Assembly (NCBI GenBank): GCA_007571275.1
Contig: RKRS01000097.1
Location: 1-13,231, forward strand
Length of the DNA: 13,231 nt
Direction: 5' to 3'
Source: Dehalococcoidia bacterium
GTDB taxonomy: Bacteria > Chloroflexota > Dehalococcoidia > Bin125
Part shown: in pieces, positions 1 through 7,552 of the stretch
Position numbering within the stretch: the stretch's first letter is position 1
How the letters are laid out: each line of letters opens with the position of its first letter
The notes under the pieces: generated by a model
What the model was told of the DNA's origin: nothing
Database searches by the model: none
What the model saw: only the letters and a program-made list of their open reading frames with translations
Position numbers and translations under genes: made by a program

Positions 1-86
1 AAGGATATTGCCCAATGGGGCGATAGCGATAACACTGACGGACAACGAAGTTCGCAATCGAGCAGATCGAGCAGGATGGGGTGGAG

Positions 87-404
87 ATGACACAGCAGAA
101 ACCGAAGACCAAGACGCAAATAGCCAAGGCGATCGAGGCGAAGACGAACATCCGCAGTCAAGATGTCAACGAAGTGCTGGACGCCCTCGCGGAAGTGGTC
201 CTGGATGACCTCTCGGCTGGTGGCCCGGGCTCTGTCACCGTCGCCGGTCTCATCAAAATCGATATCGTCGCCCAGGCCGCGCGGCCAGAGCGACAGGGCC
301 GCAATCCGGCAACTGGTGAGTCGATCACCATTGCCGCGAGGCCAGCGCTGGAGCGCGGTAAAGTCCGTATGCGAGCGCTGAAGCGCCTGCGCGACGTCCT
401 GTAA
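87..404 (+). CDS. HU-family DNA-binding protein
   Basis: Small basic nucleoid protein of the HU/IHF family, expected to bind and bend DNA as a dimer. From ATG 87 it is 105 aa against about 90 for classic HU. The N-terminal helices (residues 8-43, TKTQIAKAIEAKT onward) match the HU dimerisation helices. The beta-arm motif GRNPATGESI at 71-80 is the diagnostic HU arm-tip signature, and a basic C-terminal helix (GKVRMRALKRL) follows. Two things are unusual: the core GFGTF segment reads GLIKI (54-58), and there are extra residues (PERQ) before the arm tip. An in-frame GTG at 81 is possible. I prefer ATG 87 because AGGA at 73-76 sits 10 nt upstream, against 4 nt for the GTG. The next gene starts 20 nt downstream on the same strand. 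HU-family membership is confident; the physiological role is not. Confidence 0.88.
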   Translation: MTQQKPKTKTQIAKAIEAKTNIRSQDVNEVLDALAEVVLDDLSAGGPGSVTVAGLIKIDIVAQAARPERQGRNPATGESITIAARPALERGKVRMRALKRLRDVL

Positions 405-424
405 CCCGAACCCTAGAGCCGCTG

Positions 425-1618
425 ATGCCGCCGGTCCCGCATACCAACGACGTCGGGCGAGCGCTCATCGAGCGGCTCGAACCCCACCTGCCGACACTGG
501 CGGCGCACGCAGAAACACACGACCGTGAAGGGAGCTTCCCCTTCGCGTCGTTTGAGTTGCTCCGTGAAATCGGCTGGCTCTCGGCGCCGATCCCGCGTGA
601 GTATGGTGGTGGCGAGTGCTCTCTGGCCGACCTGGTCGCGGCACAGATGGCGCTGGCCAAAGTGGATATGGCGCTGGCCTTCGCTTGCGGCATGCATCTG
701 ATGTCGGTCGGCTCCGAACGCGCCGCACGCGCCTGGCCCGAGCAGCTGCGTGAACGCATCTTCCGCTCCGTGGTCGATGAAGGCGCGTTATGTAATCAGG
801 TCGCCACCGAACCTGAACTGGGCTCGCCGCAAGGTGGCGGGCGACCGCAAACCGCGCTGACTCCGGACGGTCCAGGTCACTGGCGCCTCAACGGTCGCAA
901 ATCATTCACTACTCTGGCGCCCGACCTGACCTGGTTTCTTACCTACTGCGCGCTCGAGGATGGCTCGGGGATGCTTGCCCGAGTCGCCGTCCACCGAGAT
1001 TCGCCTGGTTTACGCATCGAGGAGACCTGGGATGTGGTCGGACTGCGATCCACCGGTTCCCACGACGTCTGGTTTGAACACGTATCGATCACCGATGATG
1101 AGTTCCTCGTTCGTCAGGATCCGGCCCGGGCCGGGCAGCGTCACGGAGACTTCGCCTGGTTTGCGCTGCTCGTCTCAGCCGCTTCGCTCGGGGTTGCTGA
1201 AGCCGCACGTGACTACACCGTCGAATTCGTTCGCCACCGCCGACCCGGCGGAGCGCCAGGCGTGATCGGCAGTCTGCCGACGGTTCGAGCGCAAATCGGC
1301 GAGATCGACTTGCGCGTGATGTCGGCACGAGCCCTGCTCCACGAGACGGCCGTAGCCTGGGACGCAATGGACGCGGAGACAAGGCCAACGCTCGGACCTC
1401 GCGTCGCGGCGGCCAAGCTGCACACTGGAGATACCGCAGTGGATATCGTCGACCGCTGTATGCGACTCGCCGGCGGCATCTCCCTGCATCGATCGCAGCC
1501 GCTTGAGCGCTACTATCGAGATGTCCGAGGTCCTCTGCACAACCCCCCGATCACCCCGCGCGGCCTGGAACTCATCGCTTCCGCTGCGCTCGATCCCTTG
1601 CCCGAGATCACTTCTTGA
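425..1618 (+). CDS. Acyl-CoA dehydrogenase-fold flavoprotein (possible flavin monooxygenase type)
   Basis: A 397-aa protein of the acyl-CoA dehydrogenase superfamily, of normal length. Visible marks: an N-terminal helical domain with EIGWLSAPIPREYGGG (48-63), ATEPELGSPQGG (127-138) in place of the flavin-binding TEPxAGSD region, W-x-LNGRKSFTT (153-163) for the usual GxKxFIT, VVGLRSTGSHDVWFEHV (204-220), and PLERYYRDVRG (359-369) in the C-terminal domain. The YEGT-type segment carrying the catalytic glutamate of classical dehydrogenases is absent; the chain ends GPLHNPPITPRG and onward. This C-terminus is reminiscent of the group D flavin monooxygenases (DszC/SfnB-like), so oxygenase or dehydrogenase activity cannot be decided. 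There is no clear Shine-Dalgarno before ATG 425. The last 11 bases overlap the end of a convergent acyl-CoA dehydrogenase-like gene. Confidence 0.85.
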   Translation: MPPVPHTNDVGRALIERLEPHLPTLAAHAETHDREGSFPFASFELLREIGWLSAPIPREYGGGECSLADLVAAQMALAKVDMALAFACGMHLMSVGSERAARAWPEQLRERIFRSVVDEGALCNQVATEPELGSPQGGGRPQTALTPDGPGHWRLNGRKSFTTLAPDLTWFLTYCALEDGSGMLARVAVHRDSPGLRIEETWDVVGLRSTGSHDVWFEHVSITDDEFLVRQDPARAGQRHGDFAWFALLVSAASLGVAEAARDYTVEFVRHRRPGGAPGVIGSLPTVRAQIGEIDLRVMSARALLHETAVAWDAMDAETRPTLGPRVAAAKLHTGDTAVDIVDRCMRLAGGISLHRSQPLERYYRDVRGPLHNPPITPRGLELIASAALDPLPEITS

Positions 1619-2756
1619 ACGTGGTGATCAACCGCTGGGCAACCGCCAGACGTTGTTGATCCACTCCGCCTGAACTCAGCCTCTGCCAGCGCAGCTCTCT
1701 GGCCCAGCGCTCCAGTGGTAGATCAGCCGATCCGCCAGCGGGTCCATGCAGATCCAAGGCGCGATCCACCACGGCGATAGCTGCCTGTTCGGCGAAGACC
1801 GTAGCTGCCAGCCCGAGCTCGGCGACCTGCTCGGCTGCGGATCGGTACAGCGACCGCGAAGCAGAGACCGCGATCTCGTTATCAGCGAGCGCCAGTCGAG
1901 CTCGTTCCCCTTGAGCCAGAGGTAATCCGCGTTCCCATCGTGACCAGACCACGCCACGACACATGTCCTGAGCCGCCGACGCGACCCCGGTCAGATGGGC
2001 GGCCGAAAACAGCCTTCGACGAAGCGCCAGATCATTGGCGAACCACGGGCCTGCGCCCGCTTCGCCCAGCAGATTGGACTCGGGCACTTTCACTGCCGAA
2101 AGATTGAGTTCCATTGTGTCTCGTCCCGTGGCAATCGTCGGCCACGGACGCCAACGCTGAAATCCGACGCGATCACTCTCGACGACAATCGCCGACACGC
2201 CAGAACGCTTGCCAGGGATCAGTTCCGTATTGGCATAGACGATGCCGAAGGCGGCATGCGCAGCGTCGGCGACAAACAACTTGGTTCCGTCGAGCATCCA
2301 GCCTTGTGGGTGTCGTTGTGCGCGGATTCGGACGCCATCGACTGGCAGCGTCGCCAGATCGGGATCGTCAAGCCCGCGAAAGCAGGTAACTGCGCGCCGC
2401 AGGAGCGGTTCCAGGAACTGTCTCTGCTGCTCCGCTGTGGCTGCGTAGAGCTGCGCTGGCGGATCAGGATCGAACAGGCCATATGCGGGATTGAGCACAC
2501 CGGCGCGATGCTGAGACAACTCCTCCGCGATTCGCAATCGGTCCGCGTCAGACAGGTCGATGTCCGGCCCGACGCCTGCCGACGATGGCGCCATCAGGTG
2601 ATCGAGGCCCAGTTCACTCGCACGAGCCAGCAACTGTGCCTGTACATCGACAGGCATCCGTGGCGCGTTCGGCTCAACTCGTTTTTCCTGCAGCCAGATT
2701 TCTCGCCGGACGAAGCGGCGGACCGCCTGAACGATGAGATCGAGTACTTCGCTCAC
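1608..2756 (-). CDS. Degenerate acyl-CoA dehydrogenase family protein
   Basis: A 382-aa acyl-CoA dehydrogenase family member. Fold-level marks: N-terminal helices ending ASELGLDHLMAP (46-57), GWMLDGTKLFVADA (152-165) for the GxKxFIT strand, and a C-terminal domain with DLHGPAGGSADLPLERWAREL (335-355) and an RLSSGGVDQQR segment (359-369). The catalytic YEG of medium-chain-type enzymes aligns with S361-S362-G363, so the base is missing. The TEPxAGSD flavin motif is replaced by GLDDPDLA (128-135), and the RxxFG arm reads RWERG. No glutamate stands where isovaleryl-CoA-dehydrogenase-type enzymes carry theirs (LRRRL, 245-249). It may be a non-catalytic partner subunit or a diverged enzyme. It starts at GTG 2756 with AGGA 9 nt upstream, 35 nt after the CoA-transferase stop, so the two are probably co-transcribed. 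Confidence 0.85.
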   Translation of the reverse strand: MSEVLDLIVQAVRRFVRREIWLQEKRVEPNAPRMPVDVQAQLLARASELGLDHLMAPSSAGVGPDIDLSDADRLRIAEELSQHRAGVLNPAYGLFDPDPPAQLYAATAEQQRQFLEPLLRRAVTCFRGLDDPDLATLPVDGVRIRAQRHPQGWMLDGTKLFVADAAHAAFGIVYANTELIPGKRSGVSAIVVESDRVGFQRWRPWPTIATGRDTMELNLSAVKVPESNLLGEAGAGPWFANDLALRRRLFSAAHLTGVASAAQDMCRGVVWSRWERGLPLAQGERARLALADNEIAVSASRSLYRSAAEQVAELGLAATVFAEQAAIAVVDRALDLHGPAGGSADLPLERWARELRWQRLSSGGVDQQRLAVAQRLITTFKK

Positions 2757-2791
2757 GATTGACCGTCCTGGCCTACGGTCCTGTCCAACAT

Positions 2792-4006
2792 TCAGCCCAG
2801 CGCGCCTGCGGCGGCGAGTTCAGCCAGTTCGTCGTCGGTCAGGCCTAACTCACGCAGGACCTCGTGCGTGTGCTGGCCTGTCTTGGGCGCTGGCCCACGA
2901 GGGCCAACATCCGCATCCACAATCTCAAACGGCGTATTCAACGTACGAAAGCTCCCTTCGGGACCATCGATTACGGACCACGCGTTCATCGCTTCCATCT
3001 GTGGATCGTGGATGAGCTCGGGCAGCTCCGCTACTGGCGCCCAGGTCAACGCCTGTGCGGTCAGCAGCGGCCGCCATTCGTCCAGCGTGCGTGAGGCGAA
3101 CGTGTCAACCATCGCCCGGGTTAACTCGGCCGAATGCAACATCCGCCCCTCAAGCATGGCGTATCGCTCGTCCTGCAACCAATCGTCGCGTCCCAGCTCT
3201 CGACAGGTCGGCGCCCAATAGCGATCGCCGGTCGGCATGACGAGCATCAGCCAACGGCCGTCGGCGGTCTCGTACGAGTTAAACAGCGGGTTCGCCGGCT
3301 GCACGCGATTGATCCGCGCTGGCTGGTTCTCGGTAATCAGCGCGGCCGAGACATCCGAGCCAATTGTCCATGCGCCGGTTCGCTGCAACGTGACCTCGAC
3401 GCACTGACCTTCGCCTGTGAGGTCGCGTAGCCGCAGGGCCGCCAATGTGCCCGCGAGCAGATTAAGTGAGGTTGCGTGGTCGCCCTGTCCGGGGCGACAG
3501 GGCATCGGTGGACCATCCGGTTCACCGATCAAACTCATGATTCCCGACCTCGACCAGAAAGCGGAGTAGTCGAACGCTGTCATCGCATTGTCCGGGCCGC
3601 GAGTGCCGTACCCGGTCAGCACCACATAGATCAGACGCGAGTTGAGACCCTGGAGCGCTTCCTGAGAAAGGTCATAGCGTGCAATCCGCGGGGCGGTGAG
3701 GTTGGTGATGAAAATATCAGCCTCGGCCACCAGTCGTTTGACGACGTCGACCGCTCCAGGAGCTTCCAGCGAGAGTGCGACGCCGCGCTTGCCGCGATTG
3801 TCCAATTCGTATGGCGCGTCGACATCGGATGCCGGGTCAAAGCCGGGCTTTTGACCGCGCATCAGGGTGGTGCGCCAGGCGTCGCCGATCGGATTCTCGA
3901 TTTTGACGACGTCCGCGCCGAGATCGGCCATCAGCGCCGCCGCCGACGGCGCGGCGAGCCAGTTCGCCACTTCGACCACACGAATTCCCTCAAGCGGCGC
4001 AACCAT
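2792..4006 (-). CDS. CaiB/BaiF family (family III) CoA-transferase
   Basis: A 404-aa family III CoA-transferase, expected to move CoA between carboxylic acids in the cytoplasm as an interlocked dimer. The N-terminus PLEGIRVVEVANWLAAP (4-20) and LMADLGADVVKIE (25-37) are the typical Rossmann start. DNRGKRGVALSL (69-80) and the YGTRGP loop (133-138) also fit. D176 in PGQGDHATS lines up with the catalytic aspartate that forms the acyl anhydride (Asp169 in formyl-CoA transferase). The length is normal for the family. ATG 4006 has an AAGGGGA ribosome site 5 nt away. It heads a minus-strand pair with the acyl-CoA dehydrogenase-like gene and faces the lyase operon across 86 bp, which suggests shared control. 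It probably activates an intermediate of the neighbouring pathway. The acyl substrate cannot be read from the sequence. Confidence 0.93.
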   Translation of the reverse strand: MVAPLEGIRVVEVANWLAAPSAAALMADLGADVVKIENPIGDAWRTTLMRGQKPGFDPASDVDAPYELDNRGKRGVALSLEAPGAVDVVKRLVAEADIFITNLTAPRIARYDLSQEALQGLNSRLIYVVLTGYGTRGPDNAMTAFDYSAFWSRSGIMSLIGEPDGPPMPCRPGQGDHATSLNLLAGTLAALRLRDLTGEGQCVEVTLQRTGAWTIGSDVSAALITENQPARINRVQPANPLFNSYETADGRWLMLVMPTGDRYWAPTCRELGRDDWLQDERYAMLEGRMLHSAELTRAMVDTFASRTLDEWRPLLTAQALTWAPVAELPELIHDPQMEAMNAWSVIDGPEGSFRTLNTPFEIVDADVGPRGPAPKTGQHTHEVLRELGLTDDELAELAAAGALG

Positions 4007-4092
4007 ATCGTTCCCCTTCGTTAGCTTGCAGTCCGATCCTAACCGTCATGCTCGTCACAACGCGCGAGCTTCACAGTCCAAAGGAGCCAATC
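4007..4092. promoter_or_regulatory. Divergent intergenic region between CoA-transferase and lyase operons
   Basis: These 86 bp separate the start codons of two divergent operons and must hold the control signals for both. Each side has a good ribosome site (AAGGGGA read leftward at 4018-4012, AAGGAG at 4081-4086). Read leftward there is a TAGGAT sequence (4043-4038) that could serve as a -10 element, but I find no matching -35 at 16-18 nt. I see no convincing inverted repeat that would mark a repressor site. The role is inferred from gene orientation. Confidence 0.35.
4081..4086 (+). promoter_or_regulatory. Ribosome binding site fixing the lyase start at 4093
   Basis: AAGGAG lies 6 nt before ATG 4093. 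It favours this start over the upstream in-frame ATG at 4048, whose 15-residue extension would be translated through the site and shows no family resemblance. Confidence 0.7.
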
Positions 4093-5457
4093 ATGCAGCA
4101 CCGACCCACCGCCGCCCGCGTCCCGGATCCAGGCATTCGCGCGCTCTTCACCCGAGAGGCGCGCTGGCAGGCCTGGCTGGACGTGGAGGCGGCGTTGGCA
4201 CGGGCGGAAGCGGAACTCGACATGATCCCCGCCGACGCCGCAGTCGAGATCGCCAACCACTGTCGGCTGGAGCTGCTCGACATCGAGAACATCGAAGCTG
4301 GATTGGCCGTCACCGGACACTCGCTGGTTCCACTGATCTGGGAACTCGATCGAATCCTCGGCAGCGAAATCGGCGGATATGTCCATTGGGGCGCGACGAC
4401 TCAGAACATCACCCAAACCGGCGACATCCTGCAGTTACGCGAGGCGCATCGGATCATCCTCGGACAAATCGGGCGAATACTGACACTGCTCGCGCCGCTG
4501 GCCACTCGCCACGCTGACGATCCGTGCGCTGGTCGCACGCACGGACAGCATGCCGTCCCCGCGACCTTCGGCTACAAAGTGGGCGCCTGGATCGACGAGC
4601 TTTGCCGCCACGTGGAGCGGCTCGAAGATGCCGAGCCGCGCGTGTTTGTCGCCATGCTGGGTGGCGCTGCCGGCACGCTGGCCTCGTTCGGCGCGCCGGG
4701 TCTCGCTGTGCAGGACGGCATGGCCAGACATCTTGATCTGTTGCCAATGCCAGTGCCCGGACGAACCAGCCACGATCATCATGCCGAGTACGCCGCGATC
4801 CTGGCCATGCTGGCCGCGACCTGCCGCAAGATCGCCGACGAAATCTACACTTTGATGAAGCCAGAATTTGGCGAGATCGAGGAACCGGTACCACCGGGCA
4901 CGGTCGGCAGCAGCACGATGCCGCAGAAGCGCAATCCCAAGCTGTCTCAGGACATTCGCGCCGCCGCCGCGCAGGTCACGACTCTGTTCCCGCTCGCCCT
5001 GGACGCCATGCGCACCGAGCACGAAGCGGACGGCTCGACCAGCGTCATGATCGAGCGGGTGCTACATGGCTCTGTCGAGCTGGTCGGGGATATCCTCGCT
5101 CGCCTCGTCCTGCTCTTCGAAGGCATTGACGTAAAGCCTGAACGAATGCGAGCAAACCTCGAGCTCTCTGGTGGGTTGATCATGAGCGAACGGATCATGC
5201 TGGCGCTCGGTGAGCAATTGGGCCGTCAGCGCGCTCATGACATCGTCTACGAGCACGCGCAGGACGCGGTAGTGCAAGGCGTCGCGTTCCGCGAGTTGCT
5301 GGTTTCCGACGAAGAAGTGCGACGGCAGTTGTCGGAAGCGGAACTTGATCAACTGCTTGACCCGGCGACATACATCGGCGCCTGCGGAGCGATCGCGCGG
5401 TCGCAGGCACAGCGGGCGCTCACAGTCGCAGAACGCTTAGAATCGACTCAGAGTTGA
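4093..5457 (+). CDS. Fumarase/adenylosuccinate lyase superfamily enzyme (PurB/carboxymuconate cycloisomerase-like)
   Basis: A 454-aa member of the fumarase/aspartase superfamily, which are homotetrameric enzymes that eliminate fumarate from C-N or C-O succinyl compounds, or cycloisomerise carboxymuconate. The signature loop GSSTMPQKRNP is at 272-282 with the serines that supply the catalytic base. RTHGQHAVPATFGYK (148-162) carries H150, the expected active-site histidine. TGHSLVPL (74-81) and HWGATTQNITQTGD (98-111) give the other substrate-binding regions. The substrate is open. The gene sits with a monooxygenase, an EthD-like protein and a CoA-transferase, not with purine genes, and its HWGATTQN segment recalls carboxymuconate cycloisomerases and PurB-like paralogues. 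It is the first gene of a plus-strand operon, and the next gene begins 30 nt downstream. A catabolic lyase is the best inference; true adenylosuccinate lyase is not excluded. Confidence 0.9.
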   Translation: MQHRPTAARVPDPGIRALFTREARWQAWLDVEAALARAEAELDMIPADAAVEIANHCRLELLDIENIEAGLAVTGHSLVPLIWELDRILGSEIGGYVHWGATTQNITQTGDILQLREAHRIILGQIGRILTLLAPLATRHADDPCAGRTHGQHAVPATFGYKVGAWIDELCRHVERLEDAEPRVFVAMLGGAAGTLASFGAPGLAVQDGMARHLDLLPMPVPGRTSHDHHAEYAAILAMLAATCRKIADEIYTLMKPEFGEIEEPVPPGTVGSSTMPQKRNPKLSQDIRAAAAQVTTLFPLALDAMRTEHEADGSTSVMIERVLHGSVELVGDILARLVLLFEGIDVKPERMRANLELSGGLIMSERIMLALGEQLGRQRAHDIVYEHAQDAVVQGVAFRELLVSDEEVRRQLSEAELDQLLDPATYIGACGAIARSQAQRALTVAERLESTQS

Positions 5458-5487
5458 GTCGCCCGTCTCAGAGAAAGTGAGCGCGTC

Positions 5488-6171
5488 ATGTTGAAGTGGA
5501 TTGTTCCTGTGACCAAGAAAGCTGGGGTGGAGCGCGAGACGTTCCTCGAGTTCTGGCAATGTATTCATGCTCCGCACGTGGCCAATCTGGCCAAACCAGA
5601 ACGCTACTGCGTGACCCTCTTCGAGAGCGTTGGCTCACTCGGCGGGCCGCCTGCTTCCGACCAGATGCCCTACGACGGTGTGGCCGAGCTGTGGTTCCGC
5701 GACTTCGAGCATTTCGGCGAGGCATTCAGCGAACAGCGCGGAGCCTTGCGCGGAATCGACGGCTTCGGCGATCTGATCGAGCCAACCTCTGACGCCCTCT
5801 TCACGACCGAAAACATCATCGTCGAAGCGGAAACGCCTGACGATGCGCTCAAGTGGGTAGCGTTCGTCAAGAAAGGCGAGGGCGTCAGCCGCGAGCAGCT
5901 CTTTGCGGCCTGGACTGACGGACACTCACCGCGCGTCGCCAACACGATCGCCCGCTCCGATGGTCGCTGCATTCGCTACACGACCTCACACGCCGACCAA
6001 GGTGCGGACGGCGGCCCCTGGGATGGCATCGCTTCGCTCTGGTACGCCGACGCCGACGCAGCCGCGCGCGGTCTGCCAGCGTCCGATGAGCCCGGCGACC
6101 CATTCCCGCCGCTGATCGATGCGCCGGCGACGGTGATTCTGCAGGGGCGAGAGATCGTCGTCGTCTCTTAG
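5488..6171 (+). CDS. Tandem EthD-like (dimeric alpha/beta barrel) protein
   Basis: A 227-aa protein built from two copies of an EthD-like ferredoxin-fold domain. Copy 1 begins LKWIVPVTKKAGVERE (2-17), continues through HAPHVAN (27-33) and ends near YDGVAELWF (62-70). Copy 2 begins LKWVAFVKKGEGVSRE (121-136), has HSPRVAN (146-152) and ends near WDGIASLWY (178-186). The histidine and the PxVAN motif are kept in both. Single EthD domains normally dimerise into a barrel, so a fused pair could form a complete barrel in one chain. EthD proteins accompany oxidative catabolic enzymes (for example the ethyl tert-butyl ether P450 system), usually with an undefined role. It lies 30 nt after the lyase and 34 nt before a flavin monooxygenase, so it probably belongs to their operon. 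Only a weak purine-rich ribosome site (AGAGAAAG) precedes ATG 5488. Confidence 0.82.
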   Translation: MLKWIVPVTKKAGVERETFLEFWQCIHAPHVANLAKPERYCVTLFESVGSLGGPPASDQMPYDGVAELWFRDFEHFGEAFSEQRGALRGIDGFGDLIEPTSDALFTTENIIVEAETPDDALKWVAFVKKGEGVSREQLFAAWTDGHSPRVANTIARSDGRCIRYTTSHADQGADGGPWDGIASLWYADADAAARGLPASDEPGDPFPPLIDAPATVILQGREIVVVS

Positions 6172-6205
6172 ACTTTGAGTAACAACGAAACGAACGGAGT
6201 CGCAC

Positions 6206-7552
6206 ATGCGCTTTGGAATCTTCTACGAGCATCAACTGCCCAAACCATGGGGCGAAGGTCAGGAACAGCAGCTCTTCCAGGACGCGCTCGAGCAGGTTGA
6301 GCTTGCCGACAACCTCGGCATCGACCACGCCTGGGAGGTTGAACATCACTTCCTCGAGGAGTACTCCCACTCCTCCGCCCCTGAGGTGTTCCTGGCCGCC
6401 GCTTCGCAGCGGACCAAGAACATCCGACTCGGTCACGGCATTGTGCTGATGCCTCCGGGCTACAACCACCCAGCCCGCGTCGCCGAGCGGATCGCCACCC
6501 TGGACCTTGTCTCCAACGGACGCGTTGACTTTGGTACCGGCGAGTCCGCCTCACGCGCGGAACTCGAGGGGTATCGGATCAACCCCGAAGAGCGCCGATC
6601 GATGTGGCTCGAGACAGTCGAGCAGGTCGCCAACATGCTGGCAATGAACCCCTATCCCGGTTACGAGGGCAAGTACTTCTCGATGCCGACGCGGAATGTC
6701 GTGCCAAAGCCTGTGCAGCGACCTCATCCGCCGCTGTGGGTCGCCTGTTCCAATCGCGACACGATCCACCTCGCCGCCAAACTTGGGATTGGGGCGCTCA
6801 CTTTCGCCTTTATCGACCCCGCCGAGGCGCGCCACTGGGTCAACGACTACTACGAGACGCTGAAGACCGAGTGTGTGCCGATCGGCCACACCGTTAATGC
6901 GAACATCGCCATGGTCTCATCATTCTCGGTGCACCCGGACGCGAACGAGGCGGAGCGTCGCGGCGGAGACGGCTTCCGCTTCTTCCAGTTTGCGCTCGGC
7001 CACCACTACGCCGCCGGTATGCACAAGCCAGGTCGCACCAACATCTGGAAGGCCTGGGAGCAGCTGCGCGACACCTGGCCGTCGCAAGGCGGCGAAGGCG
7101 GGATCGGCACGCCCGACGAGCTACGTGAGCACCTGCGCACCTTCGCTGAGTGTGGCGTCGACCAGTCCGTCTTCATCCAGCAGGCCGGCAACAACCGCCA
7201 CGACCACATCTGCGAGTCGCTCGAGATCTTCGCTCGGGACGTCATGCCTGAATTCAAGGAATTCGAGGCTGACCGCGTCGCGCGGAAGGATGAAGAGCTG
7301 GCGCCCTACATCGAGGAAGCGTTCAAACGCAAGGCTGAGCGCAACGAGATGATGGCCGAACTCTCAGACGACGAGATCCCGACCTACGGACCCTACGGCT
7401 TCGACGTCGTCGCCAGCGAGACCCGACCCTCGCGGCAGGGCTCCGAGTACCAGAACGAAGCTGCGCTCGAGCGCGAACGCGAGCAGATGCAGCGCTTCGA
7501 AGAGATGAAGAAGACGGCCAACCTCGCCGTCGAACTGGGGGCGTTGGACTAG
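6206..7552 (+). CDS. LLM-class flavin-dependent oxidoreductase with extended C-terminus
   Basis: A 448-aa luciferase-like (group C) FMN monooxygenase. It is expected to use reduced FMN from a separate reductase, and no reductase gene is visible in this window. MRFGIFYEHQLP at the N-terminus, HAWEVEHHF (41-49, the family EHHF motif), IRLGHGIVLMPPGYNHPARVAE (73-94) and GRVDFGTGESAS (105-116) outline the TIM-barrel flavin site. PKPVQRPHPPLWVACSN (167-183) is the next conserved strand. The barrel should end near residue 350. About 100 further residues, rich in Glu, Arg and Lys, form a charged tail (for example EREREQMQRFEEMKK, 422-436) that is longer than in typical 330-360 aa relatives. GGAG at 6196-6199 is 6 nt before ATG 6206. 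It is the last gene of the lyase/EthD operon. Substrate unknown. Confidence 0.92.
   Translation: MRFGIFYEHQLPKPWGEGQEQQLFQDALEQVELADNLGIDHAWEVEHHFLEEYSHSSAPEVFLAAASQRTKNIRLGHGIVLMPPGYNHPARVAERIATLDLVSNGRVDFGTGESASRAELEGYRINPEERRSMWLETVEQVANMLAMNPYPGYEGKYFSMPTRNVVPKPVQRPHPPLWVACSNRDTIHLAAKLGIGALTFAFIDPAEARHWVNDYYETLKTECVPIGHTVNANIAMVSSFSVHPDANEAERRGGDGFRFFQFALGHHYAAGMHKPGRTNIWKAWEQLRDTWPSQGGEGGIGTPDELREHLRTFAECGVDQSVFIQQAGNNRHDHICESLEIFARDVMPEFKEFEADRVARKDEELAPYIEEAFKRKAERNEMMAELSDDEIPTYGPYGFDVVASETRPSRQGSEYQNEAALEREREQMQRFEEMKKTANLAVELGALD

Noticed and set aside
8..35. Possible promoter TTGCCC / TAACAC with 16-nt spacing ahead of the HU gene
   Set aside because: Both hexamers are weak matches and nothing else supports them.
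1..208. Open frames entering from the left edge: one from before position 1 that stops at 88-90 (overlapping ATG 87), and another at 8-208
   Set aside because: The first gives a Ser/Arg-rich low-complexity tail, and the second runs 120 nt into the HU gene out of frame. Neither resembles a protein family, so I cannot tell whether bases 1-86 are the end of an upstream gene.
1995..2762. 255-codon open frame on the plus strand
   Set aside because: It is antisense to the acyl-CoA dehydrogenase-like gene, which shows recognisable family motifs; the plus-strand product is Arg/Cys-rich and unrecognisable.
4048..4092. 15-residue extension of the lyase from ATG 4048
   Set aside because: It has no ribosome site of its own and would run through the AAGGAG site that serves ATG 4093.
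4435..5022. 195-codon open frame on the minus strand
   Set aside because: It lies entirely within the lyase, opposite its signature loop region. It is a by-product of high GC content.
5885..6469. 194-codon open frame on the minus strand spanning the EthD/monooxygenase junction
   Set aside because: It covers conserved coding sequence of both plus-strand genes and yields an Arg-rich, unrecognisable protein.
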